The notes under the pieces were generated by a model. It saw only the letters and a program-made list of their open reading frames with translations. It did no database searches and had not been told where the DNA came from. From JBBDWJ01 sp040902925 (GTDB lineage: Bacteria > Acidobacteriota > Terriglobia > Bryobacterales > UBA6623), in NCBI GenBank assembly GCA_040902925.1, contig JBBDWJ010000178.1, positions 1 to 27,241 on the forward strand: a stretch of 27,241 bases of DNA, in the 5' to 3' direction. This document shows positions 17,044 to 25,708 of the stretch, one piece after another. Position 1 is the first letter of the stretch, and each line of letters begins with the position of its first letter. A program made the translations under genes and the position numbers.

Positions 17044-18239
17044 TGCATATCCTGATCTCGTCGGCGGGCCGCCGCGTCGGTTTGCTGCGCTGCTTTCGCG
17101 ATTCGCTGCGCCGCCTCGGTGTTGCGGGCCGCATTGTCGCCGCCGACGCTTCGCTCCAAGCGCCGGCGCTGCACTTTGCCGACAGTTTTTTCAGCACGCC
17201 GCGCTGCGACGACCCGGCTTTCGTACCGCGCCTGATGGATATCGCCGCTCGCGAACGCATCGATCTGATCGTTCCGACCATCGATCCCGAGTTGGCCGTC
17301 TACGCCCGCGCGCGGCCGCTTTTGGCGGCCCAACGAACCGCCGTGGCGATCTCGTCCGCCGAGGCCGTCGCGATCTGCGCCGATAAACAGCAAACCCACC
17401 GCTGGCTTCGGCGGCACGGGTTTCCGACGCCCGCGCAACAGGATCTGGCGGAGGCGCTGGCCAACCCAATTGCCGGCTTTCCGCGGATCGCGAAACCCCG
17501 CCACGGCAGCGGCTCGGTCGGTGTGCGGCGCGTCGGCTCCTACGAGGAACTGCGGGCGCTGGCGTCGCAATTGGAAGAGCCCGATAGCAGAGCTTTTCGC
17601 GATCGCCAGCCACTCACTGAAATTCGCCGCCAGATCGTCGGCGCAACCGGCCGTGAAACCGGCCGTGAAACCGGCGGCCAAACCGCCGGGCTCGGAGAGT
17701 ATGTCGTCGAAGAGATCGCCTCGGGTGAGGAACACACCATTAACGTGTTCGTCGACGCGGCTGGAGTGTGCCGCTCGGCGGTACCTCATCGCAGGATCGA
17801 AGTGCGCGCCGGGGAGGTCTCGAAAGCGGTCACCGTGCGACACGCCGGCCTGATCGACGTGGCGCGAAGGATTGCGGAAGCCTTGCCCGGCGGCCGCGGC
17901 CCGCTGAGCATCCAGTGCTTTCTGGCCCCCGACGGATCGCTGCGCGTTACCGAGATCAACGCGCGGTTCGGCGGCGGCTATCCGCTGACGCATCGCGCTG
18001 GCGCGCGCTTTACTGACTGGATGCTCGAGGAGTTGCTCGCCGTCCCCAGTAGCGCAGCCAACGATTGGACCGATAATCTCACGATGTTGCGCTACGATCG
18101 CGAAGTTTTTGTCAGCGGGGATTCGCAGCCAACCCGGATGTCAACGAGGATGTCCACGCGGAAGCCGACCCGCGTGCCAACTCGCGTGCCAGCCGGAATG
18201 GAAGACAGGCCCCGCCCGGCCCCCATGCTCATCGCCTAG
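17043..18239 (+). CDS. ATP-grasp enzyme with 12-bp repeat inserts
   Basis: A 398-residue ATP-grasp protein of the carbamoyl-phosphate-synthase/PylC-like group often found in polysaccharide loci. The N-terminus MHILISSAGRRVGLLRCF is the pre-ATP-grasp lobe. ADKQQTHRWLRRHGFPTP, FPRIAKPRHGSGSVGV, VVEEIASGEEHTINVFVD and VTEINARFGGGYPL are the ATP-grasp and metal-binding blocks. It probably joins a carboxylate to an amine on a sugar or amino acid; the substrate is unknown. Two in-frame repeat inserts are seen: TGRE-TGRE-TGGQ near residue 202, and a C-terminal tail TRMS-TRMS-TRKP-TRVP-TRVP. The start is ATG 17043, sharing one base with the methyltransferase stop. The gene ends just before decayed insertion sequences. 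Confidence 0.87.
   Translation: MHILISSAGRRVGLLRCFRDSLRRLGVAGRIVAADASLQAPALHFADSFFSTPRCDDPAFVPRLMDIAARERIDLIVPTIDPELAVYARARPLLAAQRTAVAISSAEAVAICADKQQTHRWLRRHGFPTPAQQDLAEALANPIAGFPRIAKPRHGSGSVGVRRVGSYEELRALASQLEEPDSRAFRDRQPLTEIRRQIVGATGRETGRETGGQTAGLGEYVVEEIASGEEHTINVFVDAAGVCRSAVPHRRIEVRAGEVSKAVTVRHAGLIDVARRIAEALPGGRGPLSIQCFLAPDGSLRVTEINARFGGGYPLTHRAGARFTDWMLEELLAVPSSAANDWTDNLTMLRYDREVFVSGDSQPTRMSTRMSTRKPTRVPTRVPAGMEDRPRPAPMLIA
17646..17690. repeat. 12-bp tandem repeat inside the ATP-grasp gene
   Basis: ACCGGCCGTGAA is repeated exactly at 17646 and 17658, then ACCGGCGGCCAA at 17670 and a partial ACCGCCGGG at 17682. The frame is kept (four residues per unit, T-G-x-x). It lies in a loop between recognised ATP-grasp blocks. 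Confidence 0.85.
18131..18190. repeat. Five degenerate 12-bp repeats in the ATP-grasp C-terminus
   Basis: Five 12-bp units (AACCCGGATGTC, AACGAGGATGTC, CACGCGGAAGCC, GACCCGCGTGCC, AACTCGCGTGCC) encode T-R-x-S/P each. They give a basic Thr-Arg-rich tail close to the stop at 18239. Confidence 0.85.
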
Positions 18240-18362
18240 GCCACGCGATAGGGAAGCAAGCTGGTTATGAAGGGAGCTGGTTATTCTGCGGCGCAAATTG
18301 ACTCGATCGAACGTGGCTGCTGTGGGGCCTACATGGAACGTCCACGAACGGGAGTAGCATTT

Positions 18363-18381
18363 TCTCATCGAAGGATCAGCC
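18363..18381 (+). repeat. Probable left terminal inverted repeat of the IS481-like element
   Basis: TCTCATCGAAGGATCAGCC resembles the reverse complement of the right-end unit (TCTCATGCAAGATGAGCC), with a few changes. It bounds the element about 1.42 kb from the other end. Confidence 0.4.
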
Positions 18382-19729
18382 TGAACGGGGTGGGGGCTTT
18401 GGTGTCGCCGGAGCTCCTTTCTGGGACTGGATTTCGAAGGAAAGAGAATCGTCGTCGGTGTGGGAATGTGGGAATCGCGTAAGCGACTTCCAAGGGCGTT
18501 GGGAAACGAGGGAATCTGCTTTTGGTTTACTCGTCTTCCATCGCCCGTCATTTCCACAGCCCACTTGTTGCTTTTCAGCGCGGCGTTTTCGCGCCGGCGA
18601 AACGGGCGAACATCTTGGTCTTGGCTGTTGCATCCGCCGTGGTCGCTGGCGGCTTTGGCGATACGCTCCAGAGCCCCGATCGTCTGTCCCGGCTTGAGAT
18701 ATGGGCGGCCTTGGGCAGCTTCTGGAACGTTTCCCAAGGGGTTCTGGTAGTGACGATACACCCGCTTTTGCTTGCCTTTGGCGTCGGTGATGAGTTCGGG
18801 TTGTCCGCAGGGTTCAAGTTCAAATAGGGATTGAAGTGCTGTTGCTAGAAGCGCTGGATGCGCGCCGCGCGCGGCGCCGCGATGTGCGTATGCCCCATGT
18901 GCTTGCGGATCACGGCGCCGTTTTTCGATTCCACCAGGCCATTGTCGTTGGAGTGCCGCGGCCGTGACTTGGTCTGCTCGATCAGCAGCTTGTTCAATAA
19001 CTTCTCCACGGTGTGGTTGAGGAACTCGCTGCCGTTGTCGGAATGGAAGCCGCGCACCCGAAACGGAAACTGCTGCAGAAAGGCGTCGAGCACGGGTTCC
19101 AGCCAAGCGTCGCTAATGGTCGCTGCAGCGCCGGCCACTCGCCACGGCGTCACTTCGTCCACCGCGTTGATGGGATAGCCCTTGACCCCGTTCAGATCGC
19201 CTGGATGCGCCGTATCGACTTGCAGATAGCCAGGCCTAGAGGGGGCTAGAGGTGGGCCATCGAGATCCTCGCCGGCCGCTCGTATTCGTCTTGCTTGTAG
19301 TGGTGATATTCCCGCTGCGGATCCGGCGCCTGACTGGGCCGCTGAGCGTTTTGTGGGCTTCGTCCACCGCTGCCAGCAGCTCGACGTCGGCCGTATACTG
19401 CGAGCAAAACGATGCCGCCGGTAGCGGGCCGGTTCGAGCTCTCGCCCCTGCCCGTATTGGCAAATCAGTCGGGTGATCTGCGTCCGGCTCAGGCCGGTCA
19501 TCTTGGCCAGGTACTGCCGCAACAGCCCTTTGGCGGCTCGACCTTGGCGCTTGTAGCCATGCTGACCCAGGGCTCGCGATACCCAGGCGTAGATTGCGAA
19601 GCGCCCTTTGCCCTTGAACTGAATCTCGTCGCTGGCCTGTAGAAACTCCCGGATCTGTTGCAGGCTCAGCGTGTTGTCGTCTTGCACGTGGATGGTCAAT
19701 CCCCAGCATGTCCACTGCCCGACCCTTTG

Positions 19730-19782
19730 GGCTCATCTTGTGTGAGAAACGATCTCCTCCTCCAGGCTCATCTTGCATGAGA
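19730..19782. repeat. Tandem end repeats of the IS481-like element
   Basis: GGCTCATCTTG followed by TGTGAGA (19730-19747) or CATGAGA (19765-19782) occurs twice, 35 bp apart, just upstream of the transposase start. Each unit holds a CTCAT/ATGAG stem. Doubled end sites of this sort are typical transposase-binding sites. Confidence 0.6.
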
Positions 19783-19939
19783 CAAGACTGGTGTTAACGG
19801 CAAAACCAATCGCCTGATACGATCCCCAAACCAGTAACTTTGCGGCTTGTGCGGTCCGGTGAGAGTGTCGGCAGTGAGTTTTGGAGGTTCGGCGCATCCT
19901 TGTGTCCTGTCGTAGCTGCTTCCACAGGAATCCATCCAT

Positions 19940-20600
19940 CAAGGGTCCTCAGATTGTTGGCAATCATGCCACGCCCGCCTGCTTCTTGATTTCCTCCTGC
20001 CCCTTCTTGTCCGCGATAGCGGGATCGATTCCAGCCCACTGTCTTCGTTCCACGACACTGATTCGGCGCTGCGATTCCGTCCGTCAGCGCTGTCGGTTCT
20101 TGAACCAGCGCTTCTTTTGCTTTTCTCGCCGCGCTTGGCTTTGGTGTGCGATTCGATGGCGATCGCCGCCACCTCCTTGCGCGCCGCCTGCATCCGATTG
20201 CGAACCCTTTGCGTCAATCCGCGAAACATGAGCTTCAGTTTCCTCATCAAGCCGCGTCAGCGCTCGCGACCCATAGCCCACAAAGCTGCTTCCGGTCGGG
20301 TAGTAGAGCTGCTGATCGATCTCGACCGGCTCGAGAATAACCTGCGGCGCGATGGTGGGTTCCACCAAAGTGCGCCGGCCCGGCCCGGTCTAACATCCTG
20401 CACGTCGTATCCAGCCGCATCCGGCTCTCCACCACCTTCTCCTGCTTGGCCTACTCCACGATCCCTGGGGTGTATCTGCTCCACCAACCGCGGGCCGATC
20501 GGCTTGGCGGTTTTGGCCAGCATTTTCGCATCGGGCAACTTGGTTAGACCACTGGGTAACCCATCGCCGGACTGCCTCCGAATACCGGCCTGCCTCCGGC
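19940..20600 (-). pseudogene. Decayed ISNCY-like transposase remnant
   Basis: Pieces of a transposase appear in shifting minus-strand frames. VVESRMRLDTT lies near 20432, QQLYYPTGSSFVGYGSRAL near 20300, then LTQRVRNRMQAARKEVAAIA near 20200. The order matches the conserved R-x-D-T-T, Y/H-P-T-D-S-S and coiled region of ISNCY-family transposases. The key aspartate of PTDS is Gly here (PTGS), and several frameshifts and stops break the frame. The N- and C-terminal parts are not recognisable. The region 19790-19940 and the stretch 20600-20720 show no convincing gene. The assignment rests on remembered family motifs. Confidence 0.5.
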
Positions 20601-20638
20601 CTACCTGTGAGTCGGCGCCGCGGGAACAAGCCCGACCT

Positions 20639-21487
20639 TCAACAGCCATGCCTCTTTGCGGGCGGGCAGGGTTCCGGCGCTCGGTGGCGGAGAGTTGCCT
20701 TGCCCGCGTGCCTGGGAAAACGAAACGGAAGGCCCGCCAGGCGCGCTAGGTCCCGGAAACGGCCGCGGCGCTCGCTGGCTTGGGGCCCGACGGCGACGAG
20801 AATCTCGTCGATTTCGTGCAGCTCAGCCAAACGAGGCAGCTCGTCGCCATTGCCGAGAACCGGGTTCATCTGAACCATCCTGTGGCGCTTCTCCGGATCG
20901 TCGTCGATAAAGCCCGCGATCTCGTAGGCAGCGCGCGGATTGGCGCGGATCTGTCGCAGGAGATTCACCCCCCGGCGGCCGGCTCCGTAGATCAGCACCC
21001 GCCTGCGCGGCGGCGTTGAAGATCGATCGGATGCCTCCCTCAGCAACCGAAACAGCATGCGGCTGCCCAGCAGCAGCCCCTGGGAAACCAGCCATTCGAT
21101 GATCAGAATGGCCGCCATTGCCGGGGTTGCGACGGTGGGTCCGAGAGCGAGCGCTGCGAGCACCGAGCCCGACGTGTTGGCGACGGTGATGGCCGCGGCA
21201 TCGTGAATGCCGAACCACCGCCACGACGCGCGGTGCAGCCGGAACAGCTCGGCTGCTATTGTCTTGGCCGCGATCAGCACCCCGAAAGCGGTGACAACGT
21301 TTGCGGAGCCCGGGAGCTCACCCGACAACGCCACGCCCAGGCCCCAGGCGGCGGCCGTGGAAGCAGCGATCAGCATCGCGTGGATCAGCCGGAGCGCCAG
21401 ATTGCGGCGGCTATGGTGTTGCTCGCTCCAGGCGGCCGGTCGAGGCTTGGTGGCGCGCGCGACGGTTGGGAGGCTTGGCGGAGTCAT
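20639..21487 (-). pseudogene. Truncated CapD/WbpM-like polysaccharide epimerase (N-terminal part only)
   Basis: The 282-residue reading frame begins MTPPSLPTVARATKPRPAAW at ATG 21487. It has four membrane helices (about 30-145), then a CoA/NAD-binding Rossmann fold with RVLIYGAGRRGVNLLRQI and YEIAGFIDDDPEKR, ending LHEIDEILVAVGP. Full-length CapD/WbpM proteins (about 600 residues) continue with a Polysacc_synt_2 epimerase domain carrying the catalytic Tyr/Lys. Here, after GLPFRF, the similarity stops near base 20720 and the frame ends in unrelated sequence. The break falls next to the ISNCY remnant. It is therefore probably a disabled UDP-sugar 4,6-dehydratase of the exopolysaccharide locus. 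An in-frame extension up to 21715 is low-complexity and unlikely to be translated. Confidence 0.75.
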
Positions 21488-21603
21488 GCTTTGCTTGGGA
21501 GGTCCTTCTCTCTTTTCGGCAGGTAGAAGGAACCTTGCGGATTTGCCGGGGCGTTCGATGGCCGGAGTGATAGGGGTGGCAGAAGGCGGAAGCGAAGAAG
21601 GGA

Positions 21604-21648
21604 AGGCAAAAGGCAAAAGCCAAAAGGCAAAGTGCAAAAGGCAAAGGT
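21604..21648. repeat. AAAAGGC-type short tandem repeat
   Basis: Degenerate 7-bp units such as GGCAAAA, GCCAAAA and GTGCAAAA run for about 45 bp; on the minus strand they read TTTTGCC. It lies in the 373-bp gene-free stretch (21488-21860) between the BY-kinase and the truncated CapD-like gene. Apparent reading frames here give repetitive Leu/Phe/Ala or Lys/Ala peptides and are not genes. Confidence 0.75.
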
Positions 21649-21727
21649 CAAGAGGGGAAGGCGCAGGCCCACGAGACGGTGTGGACTGGCGTTTGGCTGC
21701 GAGCCTGCCCTCCAATTCGGCCTGAAG

Positions 21728-21770
21728 GGCCCGAGCTGGTCCGTCGCACTTTGGCCAGTGCGATCGGGCC
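21728..21770. other. Two-tier stem-loop between BY-kinase and CapD-like genes
   Basis: TCGCACT (21744-21750) pairs with AGTGCGA (21757-21763) around a 6-base loop. Outside it GGCCCGA (21728-21734) pairs with TCGGGCC (21764-21770), with a 9-base bulge on one side. It lies 90 bp past the BY-kinase stop on that gene's strand. No T tract follows, so it could be an mRNA processing or stability element rather than a terminator. Confidence 0.45.
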
Positions 21771-21860
21771 GCGCCGGCTCGCCCCGGTCAGCGCACCGCT
21801 TTGGCCCTGAAGCCGCTGGCCTTCGGTCTACTTGCCCTGTCAACCCTGAGCCCTGTACTT

Positions 21861-24431
21861 TTAGCCGCTTTGCTTCTCTCCGTAGGCATAGTAATAGCCA
21901 TAGTGACGGTAGTATCCGTAGTCGAGGTCGGCTAGATCGACTCGATTCATGACGAAGCCCACTAGCCGCACTCCGGCATCGTCGAATGTTTGCTTGGTGC
22001 GGAGCAGCGCTCCCCGATCGGTTTCGTCGGACACCACCAGGATTACGCCCTCGACGAGCCTTGATATCGTGCGCGCGTCGGACAGCACCAGCGACGGCGG
22101 CGAATCGATCACTACGTGGTCGAAGCGTCGCGCCGCCTCGTCGAGCAACTCGGCCAGGCGCGGCGAGCAGAGCAGGTCGGAGGCGAACGCTTCGGCTGAA
22201 CCGGCGTGAATCAGCGAGAGATGATTGATGGGCGTCGCCGCCAGCAGAGAATCGAAATCCACGGCGCCCCGCAGATAGGCGCTCAGCCCGTGGGTTGCTT
22301 TGACGCCAAGCTGGCGGGCGCAATTAGGCCGCCGCATGTCGGCGTCGATCAGCAGCACGTTACGGCCAAGCTGGGCCAGGCTGCAGGCAAGATTGAGACT
22401 AACGGTTGTCTTGCCTTCCTGGGGCTGCGCGCTGGTGATCAACAAGCGGCGCAGTCCGCCTTCCCATCCGAGCAGAATCGAGCTGCGCAAGGTGCGGTAG
22501 GCTTCCGACAAACCAGCTTCGGCGTCCCAAACTCGGGACGCGGCTGCATGGCCGTTGGAGGTGGTGCTGCCTCGCAGCGGCGGGAGCGGTGACATGCTTC
22601 GGCCCGCTTCCGGCGCTTCGGCGCCATTTTGTCGAGCGTCGGCCACCACCAGGTTTGCGCCGCCATGGATACTATCGCCCGCGGTCAGGACTGTGGCTAT
22701 TTCCGTGGCGGTGCCAGCGCCGTTACTCGAGGTTGGGTCCATGCCCAAACCACGGTCACTTTCCCTGCTGCTCCCATCGCTATCGGCAGCGCTACTGCTA
22801 CAGGCGGAATGCAACGTGGCGCCGGCTGCTTCGGTCAGCGGCCCGAGCACGGCGCCCGACTGTTTGGGTCTACCGATCGAAACCGACACCGCGCCGCGGG
22901 CGATCCGCAAGCGCGCCCGCACACTGCCGGCCAGCGCCTTGCGCCGCGGCAGTACCGCCAGCAGGTCGAGCCCGGTCAGGCGTTCGACTTCGTCCGGAGT
23001 GCGCACACGCGTGTTGAGGTGGTCGGCGGCGAAGGCGAATACAACGCCCAATACTGATCCGCTAAGCAGGGCAAACAGCAGGTTGATCAGCGGCCTAGGC
23101 CGGTTGGGCCGCTCGGGGGCCTCGGCTGGGTCGAGGACGGCGATGTTCGAAGCGCGCAGACCCGCCGAGACTCCCGCCTCTTTGAGCCGCTGTAGCAAAC
23201 CTTCGTAGAGCTGGCGGTTCGACTCGGCCTCGCGCTTCAGGATGTCGTATTGAATGAAATCATCGCTGAGGAGGTTGACCAGGCCGCGTTGCTGGCCGGC
23301 TGCTTCGAGCAGCAGCGCTTCGCGGCCTTGCGCAAGCTGGAACTCCTCCCGCACTCGACTCAACAGCCGCTGGTTCTCTTCCTCGATCGAGCGCTCGACT
23401 TCTTCGATCTCACGCTCGACCCGCACCACGCGCGGGTAGGAGGGCCCGAAGCTGACCAGGAGTTTTTGCTGTTCCTGGCGTAGATCGATGCGCTTATTCC
23501 TGAGATCCTGGAGGGCGCCGCTGGTGAGCTGGGCAGGCAGCTCCGGGCCTCCCCGTACGGCGGCTTCGGTGAGCAGCGCCAGCGACTGCTTTTCGATGCG
23601 CTCGGATTGCGCCACGGTGAGCTCGTTTTCGAGGCGGGCCAGTTTTTCGGTCGTGATGTCCTTGCGCTCTTCGACAAACAGGATCGAGTGCCGCGCGGCG
23701 TATTCGTGCAACTCGGTTTCGCTGGCCTCCAATGCATCTTGCAGGCTGGCAAGCTGCTGCTGCAGCCAGCCGGAAGCTTTTTGGGTTGCATTCCATTTTG
23801 CTTCGAGGTTGTGCTCGATATACTCGTCGGCGAGAGCGTTGGCGGCGGCCGGGGCCAGTGTGGGGTCTTCGGATTCAAAGCTGACGTTGACCAGCCTGGT
23901 GCCCTTGCCCGGCTCGACGCGCAGACGCGCGAGGAAAGCATCAACCAGGCGCGGGTGGACGCCGGGAACGCCGTCGAATGGCGCCGGACGCTCGGCGGGC
24001 GGTGGGCGAAAGCCTCGCGTCAGCTCGGGGACGCGCGCCAGATCGAGCCTCTCGATGACCCGCCGCGCCAGCGTGCGGCTCTTGAGGACCTTGTATTGCG
24101 TCTCGATGTAGTCGGGGCGTTCGGGCAGACGGCTGAGCTCCTCGTCGAGGCGGGCGATGTTGGGCTGCTCGCGATCGATCTGGATGCTGACCGCCGCCAG
24201 GTAGGTCGGCGTTTTCCAGTAGTTGTAGACGGCGGCGGCAACGAGCGCCGTCAGGATGGTCGCGGTCACAACGCCGCGGCGGGCTTGCAGAAGTCTCCAG
24301 AAGTCACGCAGCGAAAACCCGCGGGCCGGCTCCGGAAATTCGAGCAGCGTCGTAGCCGGGGCCGAAGCGATCGCGCGCGGCGGGCGGGTTGGCGCCAGGG
24401 CGGCAGTCAGTTTTTCGAGTTTATTGTCCAT
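21861..24431 (-). CDS. Wzz/BY-kinase: chain-length and tyrosine autokinase of exopolysaccharide export
   Basis: An 856-residue inner-membrane protein that controls polymer length and autophosphorylates on tyrosines. It has a Wzz domain with a first membrane helix at about 53-72 (VVTATILTALVAAAVYNYW), a long periplasmic coiled coil (about 200-410, many QQLASLQDALEA-type heptads), and a second helix at about 440-465. A Ser/Gly-rich linker of about 130 residues follows. The BY-kinase domain has Walker A QEGKTT with Lys674, Walker A' LLIDADMRR at 693-701, and Walker B VVIDSPP with Asp776. The C-terminus is a cluster of eight tyrosines (838-850). The linker is long for the family. The ATG at 24431 has no strong ribosome site. 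The Wza-like gene lies just upstream on the same strand. Confidence 0.93.
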   Translation of the reverse strand: MDNKLEKLTAALAPTRPPRAIASAPATTLLEFPEPARGFSLRDFWRLLQARRGVVTATILTALVAAAVYNYWKTPTYLAAVSIQIDREQPNIARLDEELSRLPERPDYIETQYKVLKSRTLARRVIERLDLARVPELTRGFRPPPAERPAPFDGVPGVHPRLVDAFLARLRVEPGKGTRLVNVSFESEDPTLAPAAANALADEYIEHNLEAKWNATQKASGWLQQQLASLQDALEASETELHEYAARHSILFVEERKDITTEKLARLENELTVAQSERIEKQSLALLTEAAVRGGPELPAQLTSGALQDLRNKRIDLRQEQQKLLVSFGPSYPRVVRVEREIEEVERSIEEENQRLLSRVREEFQLAQGREALLLEAAGQQRGLVNLLSDDFIQYDILKREAESNRQLYEGLLQRLKEAGVSAGLRASNIAVLDPAEAPERPNRPRPLINLLFALLSGSVLGVVFAFAADHLNTRVRTPDEVERLTGLDLLAVLPRRKALAGSVRARLRIARGAVSVSIGRPKQSGAVLGPLTEAAGATLHSACSSSAADSDGSSRESDRGLGMDPTSSNGAGTATEIATVLTAGDSIHGGANLVVADARQNGAEAPEAGRSMSPLPPLRGSTTSNGHAAASRVWDAEAGLSEAYRTLRSSILLGWEGGLRRLLITSAQPQEGKTTVSLNLACSLAQLGRNVLLIDADMRRPNCARQLGVKATHGLSAYLRGAVDFDSLLAATPINHLSLIHAGSAEAFASDLLCSPRLAELLDEAARRFDHVVIDSPPSLVLSDARTISRLVEGVILVVSDETDRGALLRTKQTFDDAGVRLVGFVMNRVDLADLDYGYYRHYGYYYAYGEKQSG

Positions 24432-24518
24432 GAATTGAGAAAGGTGTTGGGGTTCGTGGAGCTGTTCCCGCCAACGATGGCTGGGGTAGTTTTGTTTTAG
24501 GTCGCTTTCGCCATTTTT

Positions 24519-24570
24519 TTGGGGCTTCGCTATGTGTGTTGGGGCTTCGCGAGGTTTCGATGTGCTTCGC
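24519..24570. repeat. 20-bp-period repeat of a GGGGCTTCGC unit
   Basis: GGGGCTTCGC at 24521-24530 and 24541-24550, with the variant TGTGCTTCGC at 24561-24570, recur at exactly 20-bp steps. They lie in the 138-bp gap between the Wza-like and BY-kinase genes. The last unit reaches the Wza-like stop codon. Confidence 0.7.
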
Positions 24571-25571
24571 TAGCGCCTCCAGATGATGACCCCCGTGGCT
24601 AGCTGGATGGCGGCTTCGGCGCCGCGGTGGAGCGCGCTTTTGGCTTTGCTGTCGGGCACGAACAGAATGTCGTTGTCGACCAGAGGCGCGTCGGGCGCCG
24701 CACCGCTCAAGATGTCTTCAATGCGCACCACCACCTCGTGGCTGGCGCCGCCCTGCTGCCGAATGACGCGGGCCTTTTGCGCCGCGGCTCTGCGGTCGAG
24801 ACCCTGGGCCAGCGAGATCGCCCGTAATACCGTCATCGATTCCTGTTCGAGCGGGTAGCCCCCCGGCCGGGCCACCGCGCCGAGCACGTAGACCAAGCCG
24901 GTTTTTGCTACGCGGATGACGTCGTAGGGCTCGATCCAGGGGTTGTCTTTATCCTCGCCCGAACCGGTCAGTAAATCTTGCACCGCGACCACGAGTTCGC
25001 GAGGCGCCGCTTCCGTGACCGGCTCGCCGCCGGCGCTTCCGGAAGGCGGGTTGGGTTGCCTGGTGAGGCGCACCTCGTAGCCGGCGTCCCTGGCCAATCC
25101 GCCAGCCATCGCCAGCACGTCGAGCAGCCGCCGGCGGCCCTGCAACTGATAGATTCCTGGGCGCTCGACCGCTCCGAACACGCTGACCGGCTGGCTGCGG
25201 TATTCCTTGACGGCGACATTGATTTGCGGGTCGCGGAGCAGGCTTTCCCCGTAGAGGGTTTCGAGCCGGGCGGCGATTTCGGGCGTCGTCAAGCCGCCGA
25301 CATTGACCTCGCCGAGCAATGGCAAGACGAGTGTGCCTTGCGAACCCACTGTTACCGTCTTGCCAAGCTCGTCGACGTCGAAAACGGAAATTTCGAGCAT
25401 GTCCCCCGCGCCCACGCGGTAAGGTCCGGCGCCGATCCCGGACGAACTGATTGACGAACCGGTTTCGGACGAGCCGATCTGGGGCGAGCCGGTTTCAGGT
25501 AGAAGGCTTTGGGTGAAGGCGGTCACGCCGCAGAGCAGTCCGATGCCGACGATGCGTTTCCACGGGGGCAT
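24570..25571 (-). CDS. Polysaccharide export protein, Wza-like (Poly_export plus SLBB)
   Basis: A 333-residue exported protein starting MPPWKRIVGIGLLCGVTAFT, a signal peptide whose cysteine does not match a good lipobox. A low-complexity Gly/Ser/Glu spacer follows (residues about 24-46). Then comes the Poly_export domain (YRVGAGDMLEISVFDVDEL, LVLPLLGEVNVGGLT) and two SLBB domains (VSVFGAVERPGIYQL at about 128, VYVLGAVARPGGYPLE at about 226). The C-terminal AIQLATGVIIWRR is an amphipathic helix like the outer-membrane barrel helix of Wza. It would form the outer-membrane exit for the polymer made by the GT-PGT fusion. The ATG is at 25571. It precedes the BY-kinase gene, the classical Wza-Wzc pairing. 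Confidence 0.92.
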   Translation of the reverse strand: MPPWKRIVGIGLLCGVTAFTQSLLPETGSPQIGSSETGSSISSSGIGAGPYRVGAGDMLEISVFDVDELGKTVTVGSQGTLVLPLLGEVNVGGLTTPEIAARLETLYGESLLRDPQINVAVKEYRSQPVSVFGAVERPGIYQLQGRRRLLDVLAMAGGLARDAGYEVRLTRQPNPPSGSAGGEPVTEAAPRELVVAVQDLLTGSGEDKDNPWIEPYDVIRVAKTGLVYVLGAVARPGGYPLEQESMTVLRAISLAQGLDRRAAAQKARVIRQQGGASHEVVVRIEDILSGAAPDAPLVDNDILFVPDSKAKSALHRGAEAAIQLATGVIIWRR

Positions 25572-25708
25572 GCTTTTTTTCCGACCTCTGGCTTGTGGAT
25601 CGGCTGCCCGAGGGGTTGGCTTTATGTCCGCGGAGCCCTGGATCTAGAGAAACAGAGGCAGGGTGTGGTTTGGAGGGCGTTATCCGCCGCAAGGGAACGG
25701 TCTTCCCG

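Larger units (their letters stand above)
18361..19785 (-). pseudogene. Decayed IS481-like integrase insertion sequence
   Basis: A minus-strand transposase with an rve-type integrase core, broken by several frameshifts. It starts near a TTG at 19699 (MTIHVQDDNTLSLQQIREFL). About 19405 it shifts frame (YTADVELLAAVDEAHKTLSG). About 19330-19255 it shifts again (REYHHYKQDEYERPARISM) and meets a stop. It then appears to have lost some 30-40 residues before resuming as GYLQVDTAHPGDLNGVKGY, with FHSDNGSEFLNHTV and KSRPRHSNDNGLVESKNGAV, which carry the DDE acidic residues. A stop near 18847 and more shifts follow, with CGQPELITDAKGKQKRVYRH and TPWETFQKLPKAA in alternating frames. Probable ends are at about 18363 and 19782 as imperfect inverted repeats. 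The element is inactive. Confidence 0.78.

Noticed and set aside
17016..17993. 325-residue minus-strand frame opposite the ATP-grasp gene
   Set aside because: Antisense to conserved ATP-grasp blocks; composition is Arg/Ala-rich shadow type.
18141..19106. 321-residue minus-strand frame as a complete gene
   Set aside because: It mixes out-of-frame antisense of the ATP-grasp tail with pieces of the IS481-like transposase, so it is pseudogene sequence.
22555..24500. Plus-strand frames opposite the BY-kinase
   Set aside because: They are antisense to the conserved Wzz/BY-kinase and have no motif of their own.
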